From assembly GCA_029982615.1 (NCBI GenBank), contig JARRBK010000003.1, positions 1 through 64,000 on the forward strand: a stretch of 64,000 nucleotides of DNA, read 5' to 3'. A program made the position numbers and the translations under genes. Positions 51,571 through 61,605 of this stretch are shown piece by piece. Each line of letters opens with the position of its first letter. Position 1 is the first letter of the stretch. This DNA is from Tepidanaerobacteraceae bacterium (lineage in GTDB: Bacteria; Bacillota; Thermosediminibacteria; Thermosediminibacterales; Tepidanaerobacteraceae). The notes beneath the pieces are model-generated. The model had not been told where the DNA came from. It was given only the letters and a program-made list of their open reading frames with translations, and searched no databases.

Positions 51571-52818
51571 ATGCCGACCAATAGATGGAAAAACATTATC
51601 ATGGTGGCGGTGCTGTGTATGGCAGTATCGCTGTTTTCGTTTATTCTGGGGGCCAGAAGTGCAAACGTGCCCTCTTATGTTTTGGAAAAAATTCATAAAG
51701 ATGAGGCTTCGGTCGAAAAAACGGAAGAATTAAAGGATTTGGAAAAGCTAAAGCCCGTTGCTGAAGTTATGAAATTAATAAAAGCAAAATATGTGAAAGC
51801 GGCTGACGACGATTCGCTTGTGGAGGGAGCCATCAGGGGAATGGTTCAATCACTCAAAGACCCTTATTCAGTTTATATGGATCCCGCCGAGTTCGAAAAT
51901 TTTATGATTTCTGTTAACGGCTCCTTTAGTGGAGTGGGTATTTCTTTGGCTTCTGACGAAACATCGGGTGCAATTGTGGTTGTTTCACCCATAGAAGGGA
52001 CTCCAGCTCAGAAGGCAGGCATACTTCCCCGGGACAGGATAGTGAAGGTGGATGACGTCGATATGACGGGCAAAAGCATAGAAGATGCTGTAAGGCTCCT
52101 CAGGGGGCCTAAAGGCACAAAAGTAACTATATATATTGAGAGGCCTGGAGTAAAAACCCCGCTGAAGTTTGAGCTCATCAGGGACAACATAAGGCTAAAG
52201 ACCGTCTGGCATGAAATGCTGGATAAAAATATTGGATATATAAAGATATCATCCTTTGATTCTTACACTTCCGATGAATTCAACAGCGCTCTCAGTGATT
52301 TGAAAAAACAGGGTGCAAAGGGGCTTGTGCTGGACCTCAGGAACAATCCAGGCGGCTCTTTAAACGAATGTGTGAAGGTGGCCGATCGAATTCTTGGCAA
52401 GGGCCTTATAGTTTATACCGAAGACCGAAATAAAAACAGATTGGAAGAATACTATTCAGATGAAAACAAAATATCCATTCCATTGGTAGTGCTTGTGAAT
52501 GAAAACAGCGCCAGTGCATCGGAGATACTGGCGGGTGCCATTCAGTATTACAAAGCAGGTATATTGGTGGGGACAAAAACCTTCGGCAAAGGCTCTGTAC
52601 AGGAACTGGAGCCCTTTGAAAACGGCGGTGGCCTGAAGTTGACCATTGCGCGGTATTATATTCCCGGCGGAAAGTGCATCGATGGGATTGGAATTCAGCC
52701 CGATGTAAAAGTAGAACTTAACAAAGGATTAAACCCTGTATCGGTGCCTAAAGAAAAGGATAACCAATTGGCAAAGGCTGTAGAAGCCATACGGGCTTCC
52801 ATGAGTGCCGCGAAATAG
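51571..52818 (+). CDS. C-terminal processing peptidase, S41 family
   Basis: This 415-residue membrane-anchored serine protease has one N-terminal hydrophobic segment, a PDZ domain (about 105-190) with GVGISLAS and a catalytic S41 domain. The nucleophile Ser is in NENSASASEILAGA and the general base Lys in GTKTFGKGSVQ. It is CtpA/CtpB-like. In Bacillus ctpB also follows ftsEX. A TATAAT at 51524-51529 in the 108-base gap may be part of its own promoter, but no good -35 box was seen. Confidence 0.9.
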   Translation: MPTNRWKNIIMVAVLCMAVSLFSFILGARSANVPSYVLEKIHKDEASVEKTEELKDLEKLKPVAEVMKLIKAKYVKAADDDSLVEGAIRGMVQSLKDPYSVYMDPAEFENFMISVNGSFSGVGISLASDETSGAIVVVSPIEGTPAQKAGILPRDRIVKVDDVDMTGKSIEDAVRLLRGPKGTKVTIYIERPGVKTPLKFELIRDNIRLKTVWHEMLDKNIGYIKISSFDSYTSDEFNSALSDLKKQGAKGLVLDLRNNPGGSLNECVKVADRILGKGLIVYTEDRNKNRLEEYYSDENKISIPLVVLVNENSASASEILAGAIQYYKAGILVGTKTFGKGSVQELEPFENGGGLKLTIARYYIPGGKCIDGIGIQPDVKVELNKGLNPVSVPKEKDNQLAKAVEAIRASMSAAK

Positions 52819-52830
52819 AGGAGATTGTGC

Positions 52831-54084
52831 ATGTTCCCGTTTTTTAAAATAATTTACCTTATACTGCAGGGGCTGCCCCAGGCTATTCTTAATCCGTTTT
52901 TCTGGATGGTAATTTTTCTTGTGTGGAATCAATACAGAAGGGCAGCAGAAATGGAAAAGAAAATGTTCGGCGCCGTAAAGATAAATCCGCAGGAAAAGGT
53001 GCTTTATGCAATTTTTTACGGATGCGTCGGCGGCCTGATAGGCAGCCTGGTGGTTATATTGCTCGGCATCAGCATAACTGAAGCAGGCCTTATATACGTA
53101 TGGCCTCTTGCGCTGGTACTGATGTTGATACATCCGCATCTCATGTGCTTTTCTTATGCGGGAGGCATAGTATCGATATGTTATCTCATATTCGGATATC
53201 CAAAGGTAGATGTGGCTGGCCTTATGGGGTTGGTAGCGGTGCTGCATCTTGTGGAAAGCACGCTCATATATTTTGCGGGGCATATAAATGCAGTTCCTAT
53301 ATTTATGAAAAGCGAACGATATGGAATTATAGGTGGCTTTTCCCTACAGGAATTTTGGCCTGTTCCGATAATGCTTTTAACGGTCATAACAGCCGAGATT
53401 CCGGCTCAGGCCCTCGTTCAGATGCCCGACTGGTGGCCATTGATACGGCCTTATTCCGATATTTTGAAAAACCCCAGCGCTATTTTTATGATGATTCCTG
53501 TGGTCGCCGCCCTGGGGTACGGGGACATTGCGCTGGCCGGAACCCCCAAAGAGAGGTGCAGGTCTTCAGCGAAAAACCTTTTGGCATTCAGCCTTGTTTT
53601 GTTGTTTTTGTCGGTGATGGCATCAAGAGCTAGGTTTTTTGCCTATGCAGCAGCACTTTTTGCTCCAACAGCGCATGAATTTCTAATAATTTACGGCAAA
53701 AAAACCGAAAAAAGCCGTAAACCTCTGTATTGCAGGCCTCAACAGGGGGAAAGGGTGCTGGATGTAGTGAAAGGTTCGCCGGCTGAGCGGTTGGGGCTCG
53801 GACCGGGAGACATAATTTTGTCGGTAAACGGCAGAGATATATTGCACCAGGGAGATTTGAATGAAGTTTTGTCGCAGTATCCGACTTACATCTGGATTGC
53901 AGTGAAAAAACCGGACGGCAGCATAAAAAATGCTGAAATGAACGCATACCCTCAAGGCATAAACTCTCTTGGCGCGATTCTGGTTCCGGAAAATGACGAT
54001 GCAGCATATGTTGTTATGGAAGAAGCGGGATTTTTTGAATGGATAAAACGGATCTGGCGCGGGCGACGGCATGGAAGCGAGTAA
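52831..54084 (+). CDS. PDZ-domain multi-pass membrane protein, MinJ-like
   Basis: This 417-residue protein has about seven or eight membrane segments over residues 1-285, followed by a cytosolic or peripheral PDZ domain (about 300-385) with VLDVVKGSPAERLGLGPGDIILSVNG. The topology and position right after ctp match MinJ (YvjD) of Bacillus, which links DivIVA to MinCD at the division site. GAGGAGA selects ATG 52831 over a TTG two codons before. Similarity in order, not sequence search, is the basis of the name. Confidence 0.72.
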   Translation: MFPFFKIIYLILQGLPQAILNPFFWMVIFLVWNQYRRAAEMEKKMFGAVKINPQEKVLYAIFYGCVGGLIGSLVVILLGISITEAGLIYVWPLALVLMLIHPHLMCFSYAGGIVSICYLIFGYPKVDVAGLMGLVAVLHLVESTLIYFAGHINAVPIFMKSERYGIIGGFSLQEFWPVPIMLLTVITAEIPAQALVQMPDWWPLIRPYSDILKNPSAIFMMIPVVAALGYGDIALAGTPKERCRSSAKNLLAFSLVLLFLSVMASRARFFAYAAALFAPTAHEFLIIYGKKTEKSRKPLYCRPQQGERVLDVVKGSPAERLGLGPGDIILSVNGRDILHQGDLNEVLSQYPTYIWIAVKKPDGSIKNAEMNAYPQGINSLGAILVPENDDAAYVVMEEAGFFEWIKRIWRGRRHGSE

Positions 54085-54086
54085 AG

Positions 54087-54114
54087 ACCGGCCGAATAAC
54101 AGGATTCTGCCGGT
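54087..54114 (+). terminator. Weak terminator after the minJ-like gene
   Basis: A 6-bp GC-rich stem (54087-54092 with 54109-54114) has a 16-base loop and only a T-poor tail. It is a plausible but weak terminator at the end of the division block. Confidence 0.35.
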
Positions 54115-54244
54115 TAATTCATTTTATATATGCACATTCGCCACATATTTTATTTTAATGCTGGTTCAAAAAATCTATTGAATAATATTAAAAAATAATG
54201 TAATATATTGGAAAGCTATTTTTTTACCGGGAGGCGGAATTACA

Positions 54245-54997
54245 ATGAAAGTATTGAGATTCAGGTGTGAAAATGAGATAAAATACGGCGTTTTGGAAGA
54301 AGATACCATATATGAAATAACCGGCAGCGTTTTCGGCGATTTTCAATTGGGCTCTAAAAAGTATTATATTTCGGAAGTAACGTTGCTTTCACCGGTATCT
54401 CCTACTAAAGTAGTATGCGTTGGCAAAAACTACAAAGAGCATGCTTTGGAAATGGGTGAAGACATTTCCGAAGAGCCGGTAATTTTTTTAAAGCCTCCGA
54501 CAGCTGTAGTAAACCCTGGCGATGCCATAGTATACCCCGAAATGTCCAAAAGGGTTGATTATGAGGGAGAATTGGTGGCAGTAATAAAATCGGTGTGCAA
54601 AAATATTCAGCCTGCAAATGTTCCCAATTACATACTGGGATACACGTGCGGAAACGATGTTACTGCTCGGGATCTGCAGAAAAGGGATGGTCAATGGACG
54701 AGAGGAAAATCCTTTGATACCTTTTGCCCTTTGGGGCCTTGGATTGAAACTGATGTGAGCCCTGAATGCCTAAAGCTGCGCACGTATTTAAACGGTGAAC
54801 TGAAACAGGATTCTTCAACTGCGCTGATGATAACCCCCGTATTTGAATTGATAAGCTTTGTTTCTCGAATTATGACCCTTTTGCCCGGAGATGTGGTGAT
54901 GACCGGAACCCCGGCGGGCATAGGCCCGATGGACAGAGGCGATGTGGTAGAAGTACAAATAGAAGGAATTGGCAGTTTGAAGAACTATGTTATCTAA
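54245..54997 (+). CDS. Fumarylacetoacetate hydrolase (FAH) family protein
   Basis: This 250-residue enzyme has the FAH beta-fold. Metal ligands are suggested by FLKPPTAVVNPGD, VDYEGELVAVI and GNDVTARDLQ, with GDVVMTGTPAGIGPM near the C terminus. Family members hydrolyse or decarboxylate 2-oxo acids (for example oxaloacetate decarboxylase or acylpyruvase). The GGGAGG site precedes the ATG well. It stands alone, so the substrate is not indicated by its neighbours. Confidence 0.88.
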   Translation: MKVLRFRCENEIKYGVLEEDTIYEITGSVFGDFQLGSKKYYISEVTLLSPVSPTKVVCVGKNYKEHALEMGEDISEEPVIFLKPPTAVVNPGDAIVYPEMSKRVDYEGELVAVIKSVCKNIQPANVPNYILGYTCGNDVTARDLQKRDGQWTRGKSFDTFCPLGPWIETDVSPECLKLRTYLNGELKQDSSTALMITPVFELISFVSRIMTLLPGDVVMTGTPAGIGPMDRGDVVEVQIEGIGSLKNYVI

Positions 54998-55153
54998 GGG
55001 CTGTAAAGATTGACTTAAAAACTTGGAGTTATTTTGTATAAAAAACAATTTTTAAGGGAAAATAATAACAAGTTGAACTGAGTTATTAGATACAGAACAG
55101 TAAATATAATAGAATAAAATTAGAATATTTTACGATTTTTTTACAATATATAC

Positions 55154-55182
55154 TTGAATGTAATTTTTCGGTGTGTTATAAT
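55154..55182 (+). promoter_or_regulatory. Sigma-A promoter of the 65-residue gene
   Basis: TTGAAT (55154-55159) and TATAAT (55177-55182) are 17 bp apart, 89 bases before the small gene. The -10 box is perfect. Confidence 0.65.
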
Positions 55183-55271
55183 GTTTGTGAAAGAACTAAC
55201 AGACTTTATAATTTTTGCACCTTTTGACTTGCTCATGCATATAAAAATTATGCGTAGAAGGAGGGAAAACT

Positions 55272-55469
55272 ATGACAAGAAGCGAATATTTAGACCGCGA
55301 GAGAGATATGCTGCTTAAAGCGTATACAACAGCAACCGGAGAAGAGAAGCGAGAGATAATGCTGAAAATAATGAACATAGATACTCAATCCGGCAATAAG
55401 GATACTTACGGCAGAAAATCCAGCGGTTTTTTCACGCGCCGCAGAAACAAAATCATCTACATGAACTGA
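55272..55469 (+). CDS. Small basic protein of unknown function
   Basis: This 65-residue protein is charged and probably helical at the start (RSEYLDRERDMLLKAYTTA, EEKREIMLKI) and very basic at the end (FFTRRRNKII). It has a strong AAGGAGGG start site, a consensus promoter and a strong terminator, so it should be well expressed as a single gene. No family is recognised. A nucleic-acid or ribosome partner is possible from its charge, but that is only a guess. Confidence 0.72.
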   Translation: MTRSEYLDRERDMLLKAYTTATGEEKREIMLKIMNIDTQSGNKDTYGRKSSGFFTRRRNKIIYMN

Positions 55470-55498
55470 AAACCGGGGAACCCCCGGTTTTTCTTTTG
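55469..55498 (+). terminator. Rho-independent terminator after the small gene
   Basis: A stem of about 9-10 bp (55469-55478 with 55482-55491) with a very short loop is followed by a T-rich tail. It overlaps the last base of the small gene's stop codon. Confidence 0.88.
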
Positions 55499-55544
55499 TT
55501 TTTTTGTTATAATTAATAACGTTTTTTTATTAACGATGTTTTGG

Positions 55545-55558
55545 CGAACATATTTTCG
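55545..55558 (+). promoter_or_regulatory. SOS (LexA) box-like site upstream of uvrB
   Basis: CGAAC, four bases, TTTCG differs from the Gram-positive SOS consensus CGAAC-N4-GTTCG at one position. It lies just upstream of the uvrB promoter, and uvrBA is a classic LexA target. LexA control is inference. Confidence 0.55.
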
Positions 55559-55567
55559 TTTTTGCCC

Positions 55568-55596
55568 TTTTCATAAAATCACTATTGTGATATAAT
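55568..55596 (+). promoter_or_regulatory. Candidate sigma-A promoter of uvrBA
   Basis: A perfect TATAAT (55591-55596) is preceded at 17 bp by a poor -35 box, TTTTCA (55568-55573). Weak -35 boxes are common in repressed SOS promoters. Confidence 0.55.
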
Positions 55597-55691
55597 GTTT
55601 TAGAAATAAGTAAGGGAACGGATATCCTGGATTTGATTAAACAAAGGACTATTTATTATATCGTATATTTTTATGCAGAGCAGGGGTTGTT

Positions 55692-57728
55692 ATGGGGTTA
55701 TTTAAAGTAGTATCCGAATATACGCCTAAAGGCGACCAGCCAAAAGCTATCAGAGAGCTGGCTGAAGGAATTTCAAAAGGATATAAGTTTCAGACACTGC
55801 TGGGAGCGACAGGGACGGGAAAAACTTTTACCATAGCCCACCTTATCCAGGAGGTTCAAAAGCCTACTTTGGTCATTGCGCACAACAAAACTCTAGCAGG
55901 ACAGCTATGCAGCGAGCTGAAGGAGTTTTTTCCAAACAATGCTGTAGAGTATTTTGTGAGCTATTACGACTACTACCAGCCCGAGGCATACATACCCCAG
56001 ACCGACACATATATTGAAAAGGACTCTTCCATAAACGACGAGATAGACAAGCTGAGGCATTCGGCTACAGCAGCACTCTTTGAAAGAAGGGATGTGGTGA
56101 TTGTTGCCAGTGTTTCGTGCATTTACAGCCTGGGTTCGCCCGAAGATTATAAAAATCTTGTCATTTCCCTCAGAACCGGCATGGAGAGAGAAAGAGACGA
56201 AGTGGTGCGCAGGCTCATAGAAATACAGTACACCAGGAACGAATATGAATTCCAGCGGGGTACGTTTAGAGTGCACGGCGACGTTCTGGAAATATACCCT
56301 GCATCTTTTACGGAGAGGGCTGTGCGGATTGAGTTTTTCGGGGATACCATCGAAAGAATTACTGAAATTGATACTTTAACGGGTGAAATAATAGGCGAAA
56401 GGAATCATGTTTCCATATTCCCCGCCTCTCATTACACCACATCGAAGGACAAAATAGAAGCCGCTATAAAATCTATTCAAGAAGAATTAAAGCAGCGGGT
56501 AGCGGAGCTGAAAAAGATGAACAAGGAGCTGGAAGCGGCGCGGCTGGAGCAGAGGACCAATTACGATATTGAAATGCTCAGGGAGATGGGTTACTGCAAA
56601 GGGATAGAGAATTACTCCAGACATCTTACCGGCCGAAAACCAGGAGAAGCCCCCTTTACGCTTCTGGATTATTTCCCGAAAGATTTTCTTATAATAATTG
56701 ACGAGTCACATGTCACTCTGCCGCAGCTGCGTGCCATGTGGGCGGGTGACAGATCCCGCAAAGAGTCTCTGGTGGAACACGGCTTTAGACTGCCTTCGGC
56801 TTTTGACAACAGGCCACTCGTTTTCGAAGAATTCGAGGAACGCATAAACCAGGCGGTTTTTCTTTCAGCTACACCCGGCCCTTATGAATTGCAGAAGAGT
56901 TCCCAGGTGGTGGAACAAATAATACGGCCCACGGGTCTGGTGGATCCGGAAGTGGAAGTAAGGCCTGTGAAAGGGCAGATAGACGATTTGATTGCTGAAA
57001 TAAAAAAGAGGGCGCAGAAAGACCAACGCGTCCTAGTAACCACCCTCACAAAAAAGATGGCGGAAGATCTTACCGATTACCTTAAAGAATCGGGCATCAG
57101 AGTGAGATACCTTCACTCAGAAATCCATACCCTAGAGCGTTTGCAGATATTGAGGGATTTGAGGATTGGAAAGTTTGACTGCTTGGTGGGGATAAATCTT
57201 TTGAGGGAAGGCCTTGATCTGCCGGAGGTCTCCCTGGTGGCAATACTGGATGCGGACAAAGAAGGGTTTCTGCGTTCCGAGACATCGCTGATACAGACCA
57301 TAGGCCGGGCTGCACGAAATGCAGAAGGCAGAGTTATCATGTACGCCGATACCATAACCGAATCCATGGCTAAAGCGATAAATGAAACCAACCGGCGCCG
57401 CAAGATTCAGATGGAATATAATAAGAAACACGGAATAATTCCTCAAACGGTAAAAAAATCTGTGAGGGACGTTATAGAAGCCACAAAAGTGGCAGAAGAC
57501 GGCGCCGAGTATCTGCCTGAAAAAGATGTTACAAAAATGAACAAAAAACAGCTCAAGTCTTTCATTGAGAAACTCGAAAAAGATATGAAGCAAGCCGCAA
57601 AGAACTTGGAGTTTGAAAAAGCTGCCCATCTCAGAGACCTAATTTTTGAGTTGAAAGCTGAAGCTTTCAGTGTTGTGCGAAAAGCAGATGTCAGGGGCAG
57701 TAACCCCCAAAACAGTTCTTCTGGCTAA
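55692..57728 (+). CDS. uvrB: Excinuclease ABC subunit B
   Basis: This 678-residue helicase-like subunit loads onto damaged DNA from UvrA and recruits UvrC in nucleotide excision repair. Walker A is [10 protein letters not shown] (about 36-45), the beta-hairpin region contains [12 protein letters not shown], the helicase motifs include DEADs-like IDESHV and the QTIGRAARN motif VI, and the UVR domain (about 620-655) is at the C-terminal side. The last about 20 residues extend past the usual end. An SOS-like box lies upstream, and uvrA follows 64 bases later. Confidence 0.95.
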   Translation: MGLFKVVSEYTPKGDQPKAIRELAEGISKGYKFQTLLGATGTGKTFTIAHLIQEVQKPTLVIAHNKTLAGQLCSELKEFFPNNAVEYFVSYYDYYQPEAYIPQTDTYIEKDSSINDEIDKLRHSATAALFERRDVVIVASVSCIYSLGSPEDYKNLVISLRTGMERERDEVVRRLIEIQYTRNEYEFQRGTFRVHGDVLEIYPASFTERAVRIEFFGDTIERITEIDTLTGEIIGERNHVSIFPASHYTTSKDKIEAAIKSIQEELKQRVAELKKMNKELEAARLEQRTNYDIEMLREMGYCKGIENYSRHLTGRKPGEAPFTLLDYFPKDFLIIIDESHVTLPQLRAMWAGDRSRKESLVEHGFRLPSAFDNRPLVFEEFEERINQAVFLSATPGPYELQKSSQVVEQIIRPTGLVDPEVEVRPVKGQIDDLIAEIKKRAQKDQRVLVTTLTKKMAEDLTDYLKESGIRVRYLHSEIHTLERLQILRDLRIGKFDCLVGINLLREGLDLPEVSLVAILDADKEGFLRSETSLIQTIGRAARNAEGRVIMYADTITESMAKAINETNRRRKIQMEYNKKHGIIPQTVKKSVRDVIEATKVAEDGAEYLPEKDVTKMNKKQLKSFIEKLEKDMKQAAKNLEFEKAAHLRDLIFELKAEAFSVVRKADVRGSNPQNSSSG

Positions 57729-57792
57729 AAGTTTAGCTTTGAATTCTACACACTCTAGGGCCGGTGAAAATCTGCATTTGGAGTGATAATCA

Positions 57793-60678
57793 GTGTCAAC
57801 AGATAGAATCGTTGTCAAGGGTGCACGAGAGCACAATTTAAAAAATATAGATGTAGAAATTCCTAGAGATAAACTGGTGGTTATTACTGGGCTTTCCGGT
57901 TCAGGAAAATCCACGTTAGCTTTTGACACCATATATGCCGAAGGGCAGAGACGATATGTGGAATCGCTTTCGGCCTATGCACGTCAATTTCTCGGGCAGA
58001 TGGACAAACCCGATGTAGATTACATAGAAGGCCTTTCGCCAGCTATTTCAATAGACCAAAAAACCACTAGCAAAAATCCGAGGTCTACTGTAGGGACAGT
58101 AACGGAAATATATGATTATCTCAGATTACTTTTTGCAAGAATCGGAAAGCCACATTGCCCCAAATGCGGCAAAGAGATCACTCAGCAGACCATTGACCAA
58201 ATGGTGGATGCGGTTATGGAACTGCCTACTGGCACAAAAATACAGGTAATGGCTCCAGTGGTTAGGGGGAGAAAGGGCGAATACCAGAAACTTTTTGAGC
58301 AGATAAAAAAGAACGGTTTTGTGAGGATAAGAGTGGACGGCGAGATTAAGGATGTTGGCGAAGAAATAAAGCTGGATAAATACAAAAAGCACGATATTGA
58401 AATCATAGTGGACAGAATTGTATTGAAGCCCGGGATAGAGTCTAGACTGGCGGATTCCATAGAGATTGCCCTTTCGCAGTCAGAAGGGCTTGTGATAATA
58501 GATGTAATCGATGGCACACAGATGCTTTTTTCCCAGAATTTTGCATGTGCGGATTGCGGTGTGAGCCTTGAAGAACTCACTCCCCGCATGTTTTCTTTCA
58601 ACAGCCCTTACGGCGCATGCCCTGTGTGCAGTGGCCTTGGCATAAATATGGAAATTGATCCTGAACTGGTTATTCCCGACCGCTCCAAATCCATATCCGA
58701 GGGAGCGGTTGAGCCGTGGAACAGCACTCCCGAAGGCTATTATTTTCAAATGTTGAAGGCTGTGTTGAAACATTACGGATGCGATGTAAACACCCCCATA
58801 AAAGATATGCCCAAAGAGGCTGTGGATGCAATCCTTTACGGCTCCAATGAGCCCATAGAATTTATTTATGAAAGCAAGTTCGGTGGTAATGCCAGGCATT
58901 TTAAAGGATATTTCGAGGGCGTAGTGAACAATTTGAAGAGACGATATCAGGAGACGGATTCGGAATGGTCCCGGGAAGAGATAGAGGAATATATGAGCGC
59001 AAAACCGTGCCCTGCTTGCAGGGGAGCGAGGCTTAAGCCGGAAAGTCTGGCGGTGACGGTGGGCGGCAAGTCCATAGCCGAAGTTACGGCCTTTTCCATC
59101 AAGGAAGCCATAGATTTTTTTAATACACTTCCCCTTACTCCAAGAGAAGAAATGATAGCGCATCAGGTTTTGAAGGAGATAAAAAACCGCCTTAGATTTC
59201 TGGTGGATGTAGGGCTCGACTATCTCACCCTGGATCGGCCGTCCGGCAGTCTGTCTGGCGGAGAATCCCAGAGGATAAGGCTGGCCACTCAGATCGGGTC
59301 ACAGCTGGTGGGAGTGCTATACATCCTTGACGAGCCTAGCATAGGGCTTCACCAGCGGGACAATGAAAGGCTGCTCAAGACATTAAAAGAGCTTCGGGAT
59401 TTAGGGAATACAGTGCTAGTAGTGGAGCATGATGAGGATACCATGCGAGCGGCGGATTACATCATAGATATAGGTCCCGGCGCAGGAGAACGCGGAGGCT
59501 ATGTGGTGGCCGCCGGCCCTCCTGAAGCCATAGAAAGATGCGAGAACTCAATTACTGGCCAGTACCTCAGCGGAAAGAGAAAGATTCCGGTGCCTTCCAT
59601 AAGGAGAAAGCCCGGCGAAAAGTGGTTGGAACTAAAGGGCTGCAGGGAACATAATCTGAAAAATATCGATGTTAAGATTCCTCTTGGCCTCTTTGTGTGC
59701 GTGACCGGCGTATCAGGATCGGGCAAAAGCACTTTAATTAATGAAATTTTGCATAAAGCATTGAAGCAAAAGCTTTACCACGCCCGGACAAATCCTGGCG
59801 ATTACGATGAAATCCTGGGCACCGAGCATATAGAAAAAGTAATAGACATAGACCAGTCGCCTATAGGAAGGACTCCGAGATCAAATCCAGCCACTTATAC
59901 CGGCGTGTTTAACGATATCCGCGAAGTTTTCGCAATGACTCCTGAAGCCCGCATGAAGGGGTACAAACCGGGACGTTTCAGTTTCAACATAAAGGGCGGC
60001 AGGTGTGAAGCCTGCAAGGGCGACGGAATCATCAAAATAGAGATGCATTTCCTGGCGGATATTTATGTGCCGTGTGAGGTTTGCAAGGGCAAAAGGTACA
60101 ACCGGGAGACTTTGGAAGTGAAATACAAGGGCAAAAATATAGCTGAAGTTTTGGATATGACAGTGGAAGAAGCCCTGGAATTCTTTCAGAATATCCCCAA
60201 AATCAAGCGAAAGCTGGATACACTGAAAGATGTGGGATTGGGTTACATCAAGCTGGGCCAGTCATCCACAACTCTGTCTGGAGGGGAAGCCCAGAGAGTG
60301 AAACTTGCCACAGAGCTTTCAAGGAAAAGCAATGGAGGGACAGTCTATATTCTTGATGAGCCCACTACCGGTTTGCACACGGCTGATATCCAAAACCTGC
60401 TGAATGTGCTGCAAAGGTTGGTAGAAGGAGGTAGCACCGTTATTGTAATAGAACACAATCTAGATGTAATAAAGACAGCCGATTACATCATAGATCTCGG
60501 CCCAGAGGGCGGTGACAGAGGAGGAGAGGTAGTGGCTACAGGTACTCCCGAGCAGGTGGCTGAGAATATTAATTCATACACGGGTCAGTTTTTACGGAAA
60601 GTGTTGAACATAAACCCGGATGATTTGCCAAAAAAAATGCCTTTAATTCAAAATTCCCGAAAGAAAAAATTGGGATAA
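57793..60678 (+). CDS. uvrA: Excinuclease ABC subunit A
   Basis: This 961-residue tandem ABC ATPase finds DNA lesions and hands them to UvrB. The two Walker A motifs are GLSGSGKST and GVSGSGKST, the two signature motifs LSGGESQR and LSGGEAQR, and zinc-finger cysteines occur in CADCG/CPVCSG and [15 protein letters not shown]. It starts at GTG 57793 after a GGAGTGAT site. It is the second gene of the uvrBA unit and ends before a clear terminator. Confidence 0.95.
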   Translation: MSTDRIVVKGAREHNLKNIDVEIPRDKLVVITGLSGSGKSTLAFDTIYAEGQRRYVESLSAYARQFLGQMDKPDVDYIEGLSPAISIDQKTTSKNPRSTVGTVTEIYDYLRLLFARIGKPHCPKCGKEITQQTIDQMVDAVMELPTGTKIQVMAPVVRGRKGEYQKLFEQIKKNGFVRIRVDGEIKDVGEEIKLDKYKKHDIEIIVDRIVLKPGIESRLADSIEIALSQSEGLVIIDVIDGTQMLFSQNFACADCGVSLEELTPRMFSFNSPYGACPVCSGLGINMEIDPELVIPDRSKSISEGAVEPWNSTPEGYYFQMLKAVLKHYGCDVNTPIKDMPKEAVDAILYGSNEPIEFIYESKFGGNARHFKGYFEGVVNNLKRRYQETDSEWSREEIEEYMSAKPCPACRGARLKPESLAVTVGGKSIAEVTAFSIKEAIDFFNTLPLTPREEMIAHQVLKEIKNRLRFLVDVGLDYLTLDRPSGSLSGGESQRIRLATQIGSQLVGVLYILDEPSIGLHQRDNERLLKTLKELRDLGNTVLVVEHDEDTMRAADYIIDIGPGAGERGGYVVAAGPPEAIERCENSITGQYLSGKRKIPVPSIRRKPGEKWLELKGCREHNLKNIDVKIPLGLFVCVTGVSGSGKSTLINEILHKALKQKLYHARTNPGDYDEILGTEHIEKVIDIDQSPIGRTPRSNPATYTGVFNDIREVFAMTPEARMKGYKPGRFSFNIKGGRCEACKGDGIIKIEMHFLADIYVPCEVCKGKRYNRETLEVKYKGKNIAEVLDMTVEEALEFFQNIPKIKRKLDTLKDVGLGYIKLGQSSTTLSGGEAQRVKLATELSRKSNGGTVYILDEPTTGLHTADIQNLLNVLQRLVEGGSTVIVIEHNLDVIKTADYIIDLGPEGGDRGGEVVATGTPEQVAENINSYTGQFLRKVLNINPDDLPKKMPLIQNSRKKKLG

Positions 60679-60765
60679 AGCAACAGCATGTTTTTGCAAT
60701 AATGCTGCGATAGCTGTGGAATAAACGTTAAAGATAGATTTTTACACTGTTGTCAAGTGTACGAA

Positions 60766-60789
60766 ACCCTCATTTGAGGGTATTTTTTT
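60766..60789 (+). terminator. Rho-independent terminator of uvrBA
   Basis: A 6-bp stem (60766-60771 with 60776-60781), loop ATTT, is followed by seven Ts at 60783-60789. It closes the DNA-repair unit and separates it from the AT-rich hydantoinase-type operon. Confidence 0.85.
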
Positions 60790-60833
60790 ATGTAATATTT
60801 GATTATTATTACTTAAAAAATATTGACAAATTG

Positions 60834-60862
60834 TTGTAAAGGGCATTGAATTTAAGTATAAT
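60834..60862 (+). promoter_or_regulatory. Sigma-A promoter of the XRE-hyu operon
   Basis: TTGTAA (60834-60839) and a perfect TATAAT (60857-60862) are 17 bp apart. A better -35-like TTGACA lies 12 bp upstream at 60822-60827 but is too far from the -10. The promoter is about 130 bases before the regulator gene. Confidence 0.55.
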
Positions 60863-61000
60863 AAAAAAAAAGCAAAAATTAAACTGAAATTAAAGGAAAA
60901 ATTATTTTTATGTCGAACATCTATATATAGATTGAAAAAACAAAAACTTTTTAACCTTTACGGATTTGTAAATAGATTAACTAATAAGGGAGGGAATTTT

Positions 61001-61561
61001 ATAAGGAAAGATATTGGTCAAAAGATTAAAGAATTGAGGAACACTCGAGGCTTAACGTTAAAACAATTAAGTGAGAAATCAGACCTTTCGGTCGGATTTT
61101 TATCACAGGTAGAAAGAGGTGTTGCTTCTATAGCAATTACTTCTCTTGAAAAAATTGCAAAAGTGTTTGAAGTCGATTTATCATATTTTTTTACCCTTCC
61201 ACAAAAACATGAATCATTGATAATGCGGAGTTACGAACAAGAAGTTTTCTCTGTAGAAGAATCAAGAATATACCATAGATTAGCAAATGATACAGATGGC
61301 AAAATGCTTGAACCCATGTTGATAAGCATATTACCTAATCAGAGCAGAGAAGGCATAACACCCTATTCACATAATGGGGAAGAATTTGTTTATGTATTAG
61401 AAGGTATACTTACAGTCTTAATTGATGATGAGGAATACCAATTAAATCCGGGAGATAGCATTCATATGTTATCGACAATTCCTCATGAATGGGCCAATTT
61501 TACTAATAAATTAGTTAAGGTGTTATGTGTAAGTATACCACGAATTTTTGAACGAAAATAA
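61001..61561 (+). CDS. XRE-family regulator with a C-terminal cupin domain
   Basis: This 186-residue protein has an XRE helix-turn-helix (about 5-60, with GLTLKQLSEKSDLSVGFLSQ followed by VERG) and a small cupin sensor domain (about 105-180, with HNGEEFVYVLEG and PGDSIHM and HEWAN). Such proteins usually sense a small metabolite and control neighbouring catabolic genes. The SD AAGGGAGGG at 60986-60994 and the family start both place initiation at codon ATA 61001 instead of a normal start codon. An in-frame TTG at 60932 lacks an SD. Confidence 0.78.
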   Translation: MRKDIGQKIKELRNTRGLTLKQLSEKSDLSVGFLSQVERGVASIAITSLEKIAKVFEVDLSYFFTLPQKHESLIMRSYEQEVFSVEESRIYHRLANDTDGKMLEPMLISILPNQSREGITPYSHNGEEFVYVLEGILTVLIDDEEYQLNPGDSIHMLSTIPHEWANFTNKLVKVLCVSIPRIFERK

Positions 61562-61605
61562 GAACTTGATTTTAAGAAAACATAAAAAGCAAGGAGGTAA
61601 TTTTT

